Source: Pseudescherichia sp031987975 | GTDB taxonomy: Bacteria > Pseudomonadota > Gammaproteobacteria > Enterobacterales > Enterobacteriaceae | DNA length: 64,000 nt | NCBI RefSeq assembly: GCF_031987975.1 | Contig: NZ_DALZYX010000013.1 | Coordinates: forward strand, 15,196 to 79,195 | Direction of reading: 5' to 3' | Shown here: positions 1-8,544 of the stretch, in pieces | Position numbering within the stretch: position 1 is the stretch's first letter | How the letters are laid out: every line of letters begins with the position of its first letter | Translations under genes and position numbers: made by a program | The notes under the pieces: generated by a model | What the model saw: only the letters and a program-made list of their open reading frames with translations | What the model was told of the DNA's origin: nothing | Databases searched by the model: none

Positions 1-1326
1 GATCACCGCTTTCGCTGCCATCGTACCGAAGGTGATAATCTGCGATACCGCTTCGCGACCGTACATCTCCGCTACGTGGTCGATCACCTGATCGCGTTTC
101 TCCATGCAGAAGTCAACGTCGAAGTCAGGCATGGAGACACGTTCCGGGTTCAGGAAGCGTTCAAACAGCAGGTCAAACTCCAGCGGATCGAGGTCGGTGA
201 TCTTCAGCGCGTAGGCCACCAGCGACCCTGCGCCAGACCCACGGCCTGGCCCTACCGGGACGCCGTTATCCTTCGACCACTGAATAAACTCCATCACGAT
301 CAGGAAGTAGCCCGGGAAGCCCATCTGGTTGATGACCTTCAGCTCAACGTCGAGGCGCTCGTCATACGCCGGGCGTTTTTCAGCGCGCACTGCCGGGTCC
401 GGGAAGAGAAACTCCAGACGCTCCTCCAGCCCCTCTTTCGACTTCAGCACCAGGAAATCTTCGGTGGTCATCTCGCCGGTAGGGAACTGCGGCAGGAAGT
501 ATTCGCCGAGGCGTACGGTAACGTTGCAGCGCTTGGCAATCTCTACGCTGTTTTCCAGCGCTTCCGGGATGTCGGAGAACAGCTCGCACATCTCCTCTTC
601 GCTGCGCATATACTGCTGCGGCGAATAGAGGCGCGGGCGCTTGGGATCGTCAAGGGTAAAGCCGTCGTGAATAGCCACGCGAATTTCGTGGGCGTCAAAG
701 TCACCGCTGTCGATAAAGCGGACGTCGTTGGTCGCCACGACCGGCAGACCACGCGCCTGGGCCAGCTCAACCGCCGCGTGCAGATAGCTCTCTTCGTCAG
801 GACGGCCGGTACGGATCAGCTCCAGGTAGAAGCGATCCGGGAAGTGGGTCTCGTAAAAGCTCACGCACTGATCGACCAGCGCCGCGTTGCCGCGCAGCAG
901 GCTTTTGCCCACGTCGCCCATGCGTCCGCCGGAGAGCAGGATCAGCCCCTCGTTCAGCTCCGCCAGCCACTCCCGGTCGATCCACGGCCCCAGCGCGCCG
1001 TAGCCACGCTGGTAGGCACGGGAGATAAGCAGGGTCAGATTCTGGTAGCCGGTGTTGTTGGCGGCGAGCACCGTAATTTGGGTAAACTCGTCGCCCATGA
1101 TATCGCTCTGGACGTGAAAATCCGCCCCGACGATCGGCTTCAACCCTGCTCCGTGGCCCGTTCCGTAGAACTTAACCAGACCGCAGAGGTTGGTAAAATC
1201 GGTGATCGCCAGTGCAGGCTGACCCAACGCGGCCGCCTTTTTTACCAGCGGTCCGGTCTTAGCCAGCCCATCGATCATGGAGTAGTCGCTGTGCACCCGC
1301 AGGTGAACAAAACGTGGTTCAGCCAT
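1..1326 (-). CDS. dnaE: DNA polymerase III alpha subunit, N-terminal 442 residues (partial)
   Basis: Catalytic subunit of the replicative DNA polymerase III holoenzyme. The reading frame opens with ATG at 1324-1326 (MAEPRFVHLRVHSDYSMIDG, against MSEPRFVHLR in E. coli) and runs off the left edge after exactly 442 codons. The visible part holds the N-terminal PHP domain, starting at the VHSDYS motif, and the start of the polymerase palm. The sequence PDFDVDF falls at residues 400-406, so the catalytic aspartates D401 and D403 of the E. coli enzyme are present, as is D405. It lies 40 bases downstream of rnhB on the same strand, the usual end of the lpx cluster. The C-terminal part (fingers, beta-binding and tau-binding regions) is outside the window. 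Confidence 0.98.
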   Translation of the reverse strand, partial: MAEPRFVHLRVHSDYSMIDGLAKTGPLVKKAAALGQPALAITDFTNLCGLVKFYGTGHGAGLKPIVGADFHVQSDIMGDEFTQITVLAANNTGYQNLTLLISRAYQRGYGALGPWIDREWLAELNEGLILLSGGRMGDVGKSLLRGNAALVDQCVSFYETHFPDRFYLELIRTGRPDEESYLHAAVELAQARGLPVVATNDVRFIDSGDFDAHEIRVAIHDGFTLDDPKRPRLYSPQQYMRSEEEMCELFSDIPEALENSVEIAKRCNVTVRLGEYFLPQFPTGEMTTEDFLVLKSKEGLEERLEFLFPDPAVRAEKRPAYDERLDVELKVINQMGFPGYFLIVMEFIQWSKDNGVPVGPGRGSGAGSLVAYALKITDLDPLEFDLLFERFLNPERVSMPDFDVDFCMEKRDQVIDHVAEMYGREAVSQIITFGTMAAKAVI

Positions 1327-1366
1327 CTTATCTTTAGCTTCCGCTTTACTTAGTTTGCTGCAGCAA

Positions 1367-1963
1367 TCAGGAGACCAGCCCCAGCGCGCGTTTTACAGGC
1401 GCAAAGCTACGCCGGTGATGCTCTGTCGCGCCGTGCTCCGCCAGTCTTTCCAGGTGGAAAGCGGTCGGATACCCTTTATGCTGCGCAAAGCCATATTGAG
1501 GGAACGTCAGGTCAAGCGCGGCCATCTCGGCGTCGCGCGTGACTTTAGCAATAATGGAGGCCGCGCTAATCTCCGCGACCCGGCTATCCCCTTTCACCAC
1601 CGCCATCGAAGGCATAGGCAGAGCCGGACAGCGGTTGCCGTCAATCAGCACATACTCGGGAACAACGGATAGCCCGGCCACGGCGCGCTGCATCGCCAGC
1701 ATGGTTGCGTGCAGAATATTCAGCTCGTCAATTTCATGCGGCTCGGCGCGCCCCAGGCTCCAGCATAGCGCTTTTTCCTGGATCTCAGCAAACAGCGCCA
1801 GGCGGCGTTTTTCGCTCAGCTTTTTGGAGTCGTTGAGGCCAATGATGGGACGGGCGGGGTCAAGGATCACCGCGGCGGTAACGACCGCGCCGACCAGCGG
1901 GCCACGGCCCACTTCATCCACACCCGCCACTAAGTGGTGGTGCGGATAAATAAATTCATTCAT
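1367..1963 (-). CDS. rnhB: Ribonuclease HII
   Basis: Cleaves the RNA strand of RNA/DNA hybrids and starts removal of ribonucleotides misincorporated in DNA. The product is 198 residues, the E. coli length. The type 2 RNase H acidic residues are visible: D16 and E17 in GVDEVGRG, D108 in LIDGN and D126 in KGDSR. The C-terminal HHRRSFAPVKRAL block is typical. Its ATG overlaps the lpxB stop by 4 bases, implying translational coupling at the end of the lpxA-lpxB-rnhB-dnaE string. Confidence 0.98.
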   Translation of the reverse strand: MNEFIYPHHHLVAGVDEVGRGPLVGAVVTAAVILDPARPIIGLNDSKKLSEKRRLALFAEIQEKALCWSLGRAEPHEIDELNILHATMLAMQRAVAGLSVVPEYVLIDGNRCPALPMPSMAVVKGDSRVAEISAASIIAKVTRDAEMAALDLTFPQYGFAQHKGYPTAFHLERLAEHGATEHHRRSFAPVKRALGLVS

Positions 1964-3108
1964 TTTGCTAGCTCCAGCACAGCATCCGCCGCCTGTTCAT
2001 CAGCGTTGCAGCGGATCTGCTGATGCAGTTCACGGAAAGTGTCATGCATGGCGTGGCTGGTGTTACCCCGGGCCAACAGGGGCAGCAGCGCATCCGCCAG
2101 CAGCTGCGGCTGGCACTCGTCCTGCAGCAGCTCTTTCACCAGCTCGCGCCCGGCCAGCAGATTAGGCAGCGAGACGTAGTCGGTCTTCACCAGCCGCTTA
2201 GCCAGCCAGAAGGTGAACGGCTTCATGCGATAACCCACCACCATCGGGCATTTTGCCAGCATGCACTCCAGCGCGGCGGTGCCAGATGCCAGCAGCGCGG
2301 CGTCGCTGGCGACCATCGCCTCGCGGCCTTTACCGTCCAGCAGGTGAACCACCAGATCCGGTGCGACCTCAGCTTTGATACGCTCAAATTGCTCCCGGCG
2401 CTTCGCGTTGACCAGCGGCACCACCACCTCTAAATCGGGATAGTGCTGGCGCAGGATCTGTGCGGTGCGCAGGAAGTCAGCGCTGAGCATCTCCACTTCC
2501 GCGCCACGGCTGCCCGGCAGCAGCGCCAGACAGTGGGCGTCATGTGACAGTCCGAGAGCATCGCGCGCGGCGTTTTTATCGGGATCCAGCGGCATGGCAT
2601 CCGCCATGGTATGGCCGATAAAGCGGCACGGCACGTTGAAGCGGTCATAAAACGCTTTTTCGAAAGGCAGAAAAGCCAGCACCAGATCGGTGGATCTGCC
2701 TATTTTGAAAACGCGTTTCTGTCGCCAGGCCCAGACGGAGGGACTGACGTAGTGAATCGTTTTAATACCCTGCCGTTTGAGGTTGCCCTCAAGGGTAATA
2801 TTGAAATCCGGGGCGTCGATACCAACAAAAACGTCCGGCTTAAGCTCGGTGAAGCGGCGCGTCAGGTCGGCGCGGATATGCAGCAGGCGACGCAGGCGGC
2901 CCAGCACCTCCACGATCCCCATCACGGCCAGCTCTTCCATCTCATACCAGGCTTCGCAGCCCTCGGCCTGCATCAGCGGGCCGGCCACGCCGACAAAGCG
3001 GGCGTTGGGCACACGCTGCTTGAGCGCACGGATGAGACCGGCACCAAGAATATCGCCGGAGGTTTCTCCGGCGACCAGGGCAATCGTAAGCGGACGATCG
3101 TCAATCAT
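1960..3108 (-). CDS. lpxB: Lipid-A-disaccharide synthase
   Basis: Glycosyltransferase of the Raetz lipid A pathway. It joins UDP-2,3-diacylglucosamine and lipid X into the lipid A disaccharide phosphate at the inner face of the inner membrane. The 382-residue product has the E. coli length and the family blocks LVAGETSGDILGAGLI near the N terminus, DAPDFNI near residue 98 and LLPGSRGAEVE near residue 200. Its ATG overlaps the lpxA stop codon by one base (TAATG), and its stop overlaps rnhB by 4 bases. No separate promoter is evident. Confidence 0.98.
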   Translation of the reverse strand: MIDDRPLTIALVAGETSGDILGAGLIRALKQRVPNARFVGVAGPLMQAEGCEAWYEMEELAVMGIVEVLGRLRRLLHIRADLTRRFTELKPDVFVGIDAPDFNITLEGNLKRQGIKTIHYVSPSVWAWRQKRVFKIGRSTDLVLAFLPFEKAFYDRFNVPCRFIGHTMADAMPLDPDKNAARDALGLSHDAHCLALLPGSRGAEVEMLSADFLRTAQILRQHYPDLEVVVPLVNAKRREQFERIKAEVAPDLVVHLLDGKGREAMVASDAALLASGTAALECMLAKCPMVVGYRMKPFTFWLAKRLVKTDYVSLPNLLAGRELVKELLQDECQPQLLADALLPLLARGNTSHAMHDTFRELHQQIRCNADEQAADAVLELAK

Positions 3109-3896
3109 TAACGGATCAGGCCCCGCGTCGAGCGCGCAAAGAACTCGCTGAACGCCCGTACCTCCGGATGCGCTTCAGCCAGTTCAGCGATCTCAGGCTT
3201 AACCTCTTCCAGCGTCTTACCGCTGCGGTAGAGCAGCTTGTAGGCGTTGCGAATAGCAATCAGCGCTTCACGGCTAAAGCCGCGACGTTTCAGCCCTTCG
3301 ATGTTAACCCCGAACGGCGTGGCGTGGTTACCCTGAGCAATCACGTACGGCGGCACGTCCTGAGCAACGCCGGAGCAGCCGCCAACCATGACGTGCGCGC
3401 CGATGATGCAGAACTGGTGAACCGCCGTCATGCCGCCGATAATGGCATGATCGTCTACCGAGACGTGGCCCGCTAACGTGGCGTTGTTAGCGAGGATACA
3501 GTTGTTCCCTACCGTACAATCATGCGCAACGTGTGCGTTGATCATCAGCAGGTTACCGCTGCCCACCTTCGTCAAACCACCGCCCTGTTCGGTACCACGG
3601 TGAATGGTTACGCTTTCGCGAATGCGGTTACGATCGCCAATTTCCACCCGGGTCGGTTCGCCAGCATATTTCAGATCCTGGTTCACTTCACCGATGGAGG
3701 CGAACTGATAGATCTCGTTGTCGCGGCCAATTTTGGTGTGGCCGTTAACAACAACGTGAGACTTCAGTACGGTACCCTCACCAATTTCAACATGGGGTCC
3801 AACAATACAGAACGGGCCAACGTGAACGTTAGCGCCAATAACGGCGCCCTCTTCCACAATGGCGGTAGGATGAACAAAGGCAGTTTTATCAATCAC
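3108..3896 (-). CDS. lpxA: UDP-N-acetylglucosamine acyltransferase
   Basis: First enzyme of lipid A synthesis. It transfers R-3-hydroxymyristate from acyl carrier protein to the 3-OH of UDP-GlcNAc in the cytoplasm. The 262-residue protein is built from hexapeptide repeats (left-handed beta helix) over about residues 1-190, followed by the alpha-helical C-terminal domain. The catalytic base H125 is present in the context AHVAHDCTVG. It begins 3 bases after fabZ and overlaps lpxB by 1 base, the standard fabZ-lpxA-lpxB arrangement. Confidence 0.98.
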   Translation of the reverse strand: MIDKTAFVHPTAIVEEGAVIGANVHVGPFCIVGPHVEIGEGTVLKSHVVVNGHTKIGRDNEIYQFASIGEVNQDLKYAGEPTRVEIGDRNRIRESVTIHRGTEQGGGLTKVGSGNLLMINAHVAHDCTVGNNCILANNATLAGHVSVDDHAIIGGMTAVHQFCIIGAHVMVGGCSGVAQDVPPYVIAQGNHATPFGVNIEGLKRRGFSREALIAIRNAYKLLYRSGKTLEEVKPEIAELAEAHPEVRAFSEFFARSTRGLIR

Positions 3897-3899
3897 GTA

Positions 3900-4355
3900 T
3901 CAGGCCTCCCGGCTACGTGCACACATCATAGTAGCTTCACAAACAACTTTACCGTCTACCGTTGCCACGCCCTTAAAGCGGGTCAGGCCACGGCGCGTTT
4001 TTTCGAACGTCACTTCCATGATCATCTGATCGCCTGGCACCACCGGACGCTTGAAGCGGGCTTCATCGATACCGGCAAAGTAATACAGCTCGCCAGGTTC
4101 CAGTTTTCCTACGCTTTTAAACGCCAGAATGCCGGTGGCCTGGGCCATGGCTTCCAGAATCAAAACGCCCGGAAAAATCGGTTTACCAGGGAAATGGCCC
4201 TGGAAAAAGGGTTCATTAACCGAAACATTTTTTACTGCGCGCAGAAAACGACCTTCTTCGAAATCCAGCACGCGGTCAACCAGCAAAAACGGGTAGCGGT
4301 GCGGCAGAAGCTCTAAAATCTCTTCAATGTGCAGAGTATGAGTGTCAGTAGTCAA
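3900..4355 (-). CDS. fabZ: 3-hydroxyacyl-ACP dehydratase
   Basis: Dehydrates beta-hydroxyacyl-ACP in fatty acid elongation and competes with LpxA and LpxD for the same 3-hydroxyacyl-ACP pool. It is a 151-residue single hot-dog fold with the catalytic pair H54 (FFQGHFPGKP) and E68 (GVLILEAMAQ). The start MTTDTHTLHIEEIL matches the E. coli protein. A 99-base spacer separates it from lpxD upstream, in which I see no clear hairpin or promoter. Confidence 0.98.
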   Translation of the reverse strand: MTTDTHTLHIEEILELLPHRYPFLLVDRVLDFEEGRFLRAVKNVSVNEPFFQGHFPGKPIFPGVLILEAMAQATGILAFKSVGKLEPGELYYFAGIDEARFKRPVVPGDQMIMEVTFEKTRRGLTRFKGVATVDGKVVCEATMMCARSREA

Positions 4356-4454
4356 AATACTCTTCCTGTCAAAAAATACTGAATGGCAATAATAACACGG
4401 CCCGCGGCAATCTAATGCCGTCAGGCCGAGAAGTTTGGGCGTAAAACGGGTGAA

Positions 4455-5483
4455 TTATTCGTCTTGCTGCACGACCTTGCGCTCAAGAGCCTTGAGTCGC
4501 TTGCTCATGTCATCAATATTCATCACCAGCGCTGCTGTTTTTCGCCAGGTTTTATTGGGTTGCAGCGGGATACCCGATGAGTAGACGCCCGGTTCAGTAA
4601 TGGGACGCATCACCATACCCATGCCCGTTACGGTGACCTTATCGCAGATTTCCATGTGACCGTTGATCACGCTCGCACCGCCAATCATGCAGTAGCGGCC
4701 AATTTTTAAACTGCCCGCCATGATGACACCGCCAGCAACTGCGGTATTGTCGCCAATCACGACGTTATGTGCAATCTGGCACTGGTTATCAATGATAACA
4801 CCGTTGCCAATGATGGTATCGTCCAGCGCGCCACGGTCGATAGTGGTACATGCGCCGATCTCGACACGATCGCCGACGATCACCCGGCCAAGCTGGGGGA
4901 TCTTCACCCAGTTGCCGCGATCGTTGGCATAGCCAAAGCCATCCGCACCGATCACGGTGCTGGACTGAATGAGGCAATTTTCACCGATCTCAATCTCGTG
5001 GTAAATGGTCACGTTGGCCCATAAACGCGAGCCTGCACCAATTTTCGTCTTTTTACCCACGAAGCAGCCTGCGCCAATCACGACGTTATCGCCTAGCTCA
5101 ACGTCGGATTCGATAACGGCGTTTGCGCCAATAGAGACGTTGTTACCCAGCTTTGCCGTGGGATCAATTACCGCACTGGGGGCGATATCCTGTGCCGGCT
5201 GCGGCGTGGTATCAAGAATTTGTGCCATCCGGGCATACGTCAGGTAGGGGTTTTTCACTACCAGCGCGGGGCCGTGGGCAAAGGGAAGGTCGTCCTGCGT
5301 CATCACGACAGCAGAGGCCTGGCAAGCCGCCAGATGTTCACGGTATTTTGGATTTACCATGAAGGTGATTTGACCTGCTTTAGCGGACTGCATGGACGCA
5401 ACGCCGGTGATGGCAATATCGCCATCACCGTGTAACTCTGCATCCAACTGTTGAGCTAAATCAGACAGTCGAATTGTAGACAT
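4455..5483 (-). CDS. lpxD: UDP-3-O-(3-hydroxymyristoyl)glucosamine N-acyltransferase
   Basis: Third lipid A enzyme. It adds the N-linked 3-hydroxymyristoyl chain to UDP-3-O-acylglucosamine. The protein is 342 residues (E. coli 341) with an N-terminal uridine-binding domain (about 1-100), a long hexapeptide-repeat beta helix (about 103-310) and a C-terminal helix. The catalytic H239 is present in NQCQIAHNVVIG. It starts 3 bases after the skp stop, so it is probably co-transcribed with bamA and skp. Confidence 0.98.
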   Translation of the reverse strand: MSTIRLSDLAQQLDAELHGDGDIAITGVASMQSAKAGQITFMVNPKYREHLAACQASAVVMTQDDLPFAHGPALVVKNPYLTYARMAQILDTTPQPAQDIAPSAVIDPTAKLGNNVSIGANAVIESDVELGDNVVIGAGCFVGKKTKIGAGSRLWANVTIYHEIEIGENCLIQSSTVIGADGFGYANDRGNWVKIPQLGRVIVGDRVEIGACTTIDRGALDDTIIGNGVIIDNQCQIAHNVVIGDNTAVAGGVIMAGSLKIGRYCMIGGASVINGHMEICDKVTVTGMGMVMRPITEPGVYSSGIPLQPNKTWRKTAALVMNIDDMSKRLKALERKVVQQDE

Positions 5484-5486
5484 TAC

Positions 5487-5981
5487 TTATTTAACCTGTT
5501 TCAGCACATCAGCAGTGATGTCTTTTACGTCACTGCTGTTGTAAGCAACGGTATTTGCGTCAACAACCAGATCGATACCGTCGTCGGCTGCCACTTTCTT
5601 GACTGCAGTCTGGATACGGGTAACCAGCTTGCCACGCTCTTCGTTGGAACGACGTGCGCGATCCTGCTCAAAAGCCTGCGCTTTCTGGGAGAAAGCCTGG
5701 CGCTGAGACATGACGTCTTTTTCCAGCTTGCTACGATCGGAAGCTTTCATCGTTGAGCCGTCACGCTGCAGGCGCTGCATTTTGCCCTGCAGATCGTTTT
5801 CCTGGCTCTGTAGTTCGCTGGCGCGGCCTTTGAACTCGTTTTCCAGCGTTTTAGAAACACCGGTAGTCTGAGCGACCTGCTGGAACAGGGTGTTCATGTT
5901 AACGATCGCAATTTTATCTGCTGCCTGAGCAGAGGTAACCATCGCTAAACCGAGACCTGCAGCTAATAACCACTTTTTCAC
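5487..5981 (-). CDS. skp: Periplasmic chaperone Skp (OmpH)
   Basis: Trimeric periplasmic holdase that binds unfolded outer-membrane proteins and hands them to the Bam complex. The product is 164 residues (E. coli 161) with a signal peptide MKKWLLAAGLGLAMVTSAQA cleaved before ADKIAIVN. The middle (about residues 45-120) is rich in charged and Q residues with heptad-like spacing, matching the tentacle coiled coils. The C-terminal DLVVDANTVAYNSSD block is typical. It lies directly downstream of bamA, its functional partner. Confidence 0.97.
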   Translation of the reverse strand: MKKWLLAAGLGLAMVTSAQAADKIAIVNMNTLFQQVAQTTGVSKTLENEFKGRASELQSQENDLQGKMQRLQRDGSTMKASDRSKLEKDVMSQRQAFSQKAQAFEQDRARRSNEERGKLVTRIQTAVKKVAADDGIDLVVDANTVAYNSSDVKDITADVLKQVK

Positions 5982-6097
5982 AATAAACTCCTTACCATCC
6001 CAATGTATCCGAAGATACCGTTCTTTGCGTGGCGAGGCGACCTGACGATCGCCTGCACCAGCGCTACACTACCTGTGCATTCCGTTGCGCAGAACAG

Positions 6098-8515
6098 TTA
6101 CCAGGTTTTACCAATGTTAAACTGGAACTGCTCTGCTTTGTCCCCTTCGTATTTCTTAAACGGCTGGGCGTAGGAGAAGACCAACGGTCCCAGCGGAGAC
6201 ATCCATTGTAGTGCAATACCCGCAGACATACGGATATTGCTCGGATCGCTATAGTCCGGTACGCCAGCAGCGCGTGTTGCAGCGGTATCTTCCCAGTTAG
6301 TATCCCACACCGTACCCGCATCCCAGAAGACTGAGGTACGGATCGAGTTAGCATACTTCTCGCTGACAAACGGCGTCGGAGTGATCACTTCCAGGCTGGC
6401 GACGCCCATGGCGTTACCGCCTACCGCATCATCAGACTTACAGAGGGTACCTGCGACGTTAGTCTCGCAGTTCTCCTGGTAATTACCACCGTAGTAGACC
6501 GCTTTCGGACCGATGTTGTTGGACTGGAAGCCACGCACGGTGCTCGAACCGCCGGCGTAGAAGTTCTCATAGAACGGCATCTCTTTACCGCCTAAGCCGT
6601 CGCCGTAGCCCCAACGGGTACGGCCCAGCACCACCCACTTATGATCGTCATCAAGTGGGAAGTAGGATGCGGTATCCAGCGTAACCTTGTAGAACTCGTT
6701 ATCCGAGCCAGGTACGGTAACCTTACCATTCAGGTTGACGCGCGAGCCATCCGTTGGGAAGTAGCCGCGGTCAAGGTGGTTGTAGGTCCAGCCGTAGTTA
6801 AAGGTGAAGTCGTCTGCGCTGTAGCCGTTATCGGTGTTCTGGGTGTTGGCGCTCTGCCCTACCGAGTCGAGATAACGCCACATGGCCACCTGCGGCTCCA
6901 TGTTGGACAGGTCGTTGTGTACGTAACCTAAGCCAAGGCGCAGGGTATTGTACTCGTTAACCGGGAAGCCCAGCGTACCGTCGAGACCGTAACTCTTGTT
7001 GGTGTACGAAGAGAGGTCCGCGTCATCAGCTTCGAAGTCGTTATAGAAGATACGACCGCCGAGGCTCACACCGTCAACGGTGAAGTACGGGTTGGTGACG
7101 GATAGCTCAGAGTAGGTCTGGTAGTCGTTCTTAGTACCGTTGATCCCCACTGAGTAACCGGTACCCAGCCAGTTATCCTGCTGAACGCCGACCTGGAAGC
7201 TGACGCCGCTCTCGGTGCCGTAGCCAACGCCAAAGTTGAAGCTACCGGTGTTACGCTCTTTGACCTTGTAGACCACGTCAACCTGGTCCGGGCTGCCAGC
7301 AACGCGCTGGGTATCAGTATCCACCGTTTCGAAATAGCCGAGACGATTCAGACGCTCTTTACCCTGATCGACCAGATCGCTGCCCAGCCACGCGCCTTCC
7401 ATCTGGCGCATTTCACGGCGCAGCACGGCATCTTTGGAGGTATCGTTACCCTCAAAGCGGATCTTACGCACGTAGTAGCGGTTGCCCGCGTCAACGTTGA
7501 CGTGCAGCTTCACGGTCTTATCCGCATCGTTGATCTCAGGCTGAGACTGCACGCGCGGATAGGCGTAGCCATAGCGACCCAGAAGCTTCTTAATGTTATC
7601 TTCCATTTTGGTCACTTTGGTGCCGTTATAAAGCTCGCCCGGCTGAATTTTCGTCAGGCTCTCAATTTCGGCGGAGTGACCGGCCAGGTTACCGCTAACC
7701 TCAACGCCGGAGAGCTTGTACTGATCGCCTTCGGTAACGTTAACGGTAATGTAGATGCCTTTTTTATCCGGCGTCAGGCTGACCTGGGTGGAGTCGATGT
7801 TGAAACGCGCGTAGCCACGGTCGAGGTAGTAGCTACGTAACGTCTCCAGATCGCCTGCCAGCTTCTGTTTCTGGTATTTGCGATCGCCTACGACGTTCCA
7901 CCACGGCACTTCGTCGCGCAGCTGGAAGGTTGAGATCAGTTCTTCGGTACTGAACGCATGGTTACCGACGATGTTGATCTGCTGGATTTTGGCGGAGACG
8001 CCCTCCTGGAAGACTAGCTTCAGATCGACGCGGTTACGCGGCAGCGGCGTAACAACCGCTTTCACGCTGGCGCTGTACTTACCGACGCTGTAGTAGAAAT
8101 CTTCCAGACCTTTTTCGATATCGGCCAGAGTGGTGCGATCGAGTGATTCACCCACGCGCACGCCGGAGGCTTCGAGGTTCTGCTTCAGCATGTCATCTTT
8201 CACGGACTTGTTGCCCGAGAAGGTGATGCTGGCAATGGTAGGACGCTCTTTAACCTGCACGAGGAGCGTATCACCATCGCGCAGGACGCGAACGTCCTCG
8301 AAGTTGCCGGTGGCAAACAGCGCACGGATAATATTACTGATGTCTTCATCAGTCACCGTGTCACCCTGACGTACTGGCATACTGAGGAGGGCCGCACCAA
8401 CGGCGACACGCTGTAAGCCTTCGAAATGAATATCTTTCACTACGAACCCTTCAGCACCGTATACGGTCGCGCTGCTAAACAGCAGCGACGCTATAAGCAA
8501 CTTTTTCATCGCCAT
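6098..8515 (-). CDS. bamA: Outer membrane protein assembly factor BamA
   Basis: Omp85-family core of the beta-barrel assembly machine in the outer membrane. The 805-residue protein (E. coli 810) starts MAMKKLLIASLLFSSATVYG, a signal peptide cleaved before AEGF. Five POTRA domains follow to about residue 420, then a 16-strand barrel. The barrel carries the loop-6 motif VRGFQSNNIGPKA and a terminal strand ending in FNIGKTW. A loop with two cysteines (ENCETNVAGTLCKSDD) matches the disulfide loop of E. coli BamA. It is preceded by rseP at 29 bases and followed by skp. Confidence 0.98.
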   Translation of the reverse strand: MAMKKLLIASLLFSSATVYGAEGFVVKDIHFEGLQRVAVGAALLSMPVRQGDTVTDEDISNIIRALFATGNFEDVRVLRDGDTLLVQVKERPTIASITFSGNKSVKDDMLKQNLEASGVRVGESLDRTTLADIEKGLEDFYYSVGKYSASVKAVVTPLPRNRVDLKLVFQEGVSAKIQQINIVGNHAFSTEELISTFQLRDEVPWWNVVGDRKYQKQKLAGDLETLRSYYLDRGYARFNIDSTQVSLTPDKKGIYITVNVTEGDQYKLSGVEVSGNLAGHSAEIESLTKIQPGELYNGTKVTKMEDNIKKLLGRYGYAYPRVQSQPEINDADKTVKLHVNVDAGNRYYVRKIRFEGNDTSKDAVLRREMRQMEGAWLGSDLVDQGKERLNRLGYFETVDTDTQRVAGSPDQVDVVYKVKERNTGSFNFGVGYGTESGVSFQVGVQQDNWLGTGYSVGINGTKNDYQTYSELSVTNPYFTVDGVSLGGRIFYNDFEADDADLSSYTNKSYGLDGTLGFPVNEYNTLRLGLGYVHNDLSNMEPQVAMWRYLDSVGQSANTQNTDNGYSADDFTFNYGWTYNHLDRGYFPTDGSRVNLNGKVTVPGSDNEFYKVTLDTASYFPLDDDHKWVVLGRTRWGYGDGLGGKEMPFYENFYAGGSSTVRGFQSNNIGPKAVYYGGNYQENCETNVAGTLCKSDDAVGGNAMGVASLEVITPTPFVSEKYANSIRTSVFWDAGTVWDTNWEDTAATRAAGVPDYSDPSNIRMSAGIALQWMSPLGPLVFSYAQPFKKYEGDKAEQFQFNIGKTW

Positions 8516-8544
8516 CGTTATTATGCGTTCTTCCTAACTAACTC

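Noticed and set aside
76..1353. Plus-strand open frame of 425 codons across the dnaE region
   Set aside because: It is antisense to dnaE, whose minus-strand product is clearly conserved; it lacks family features.
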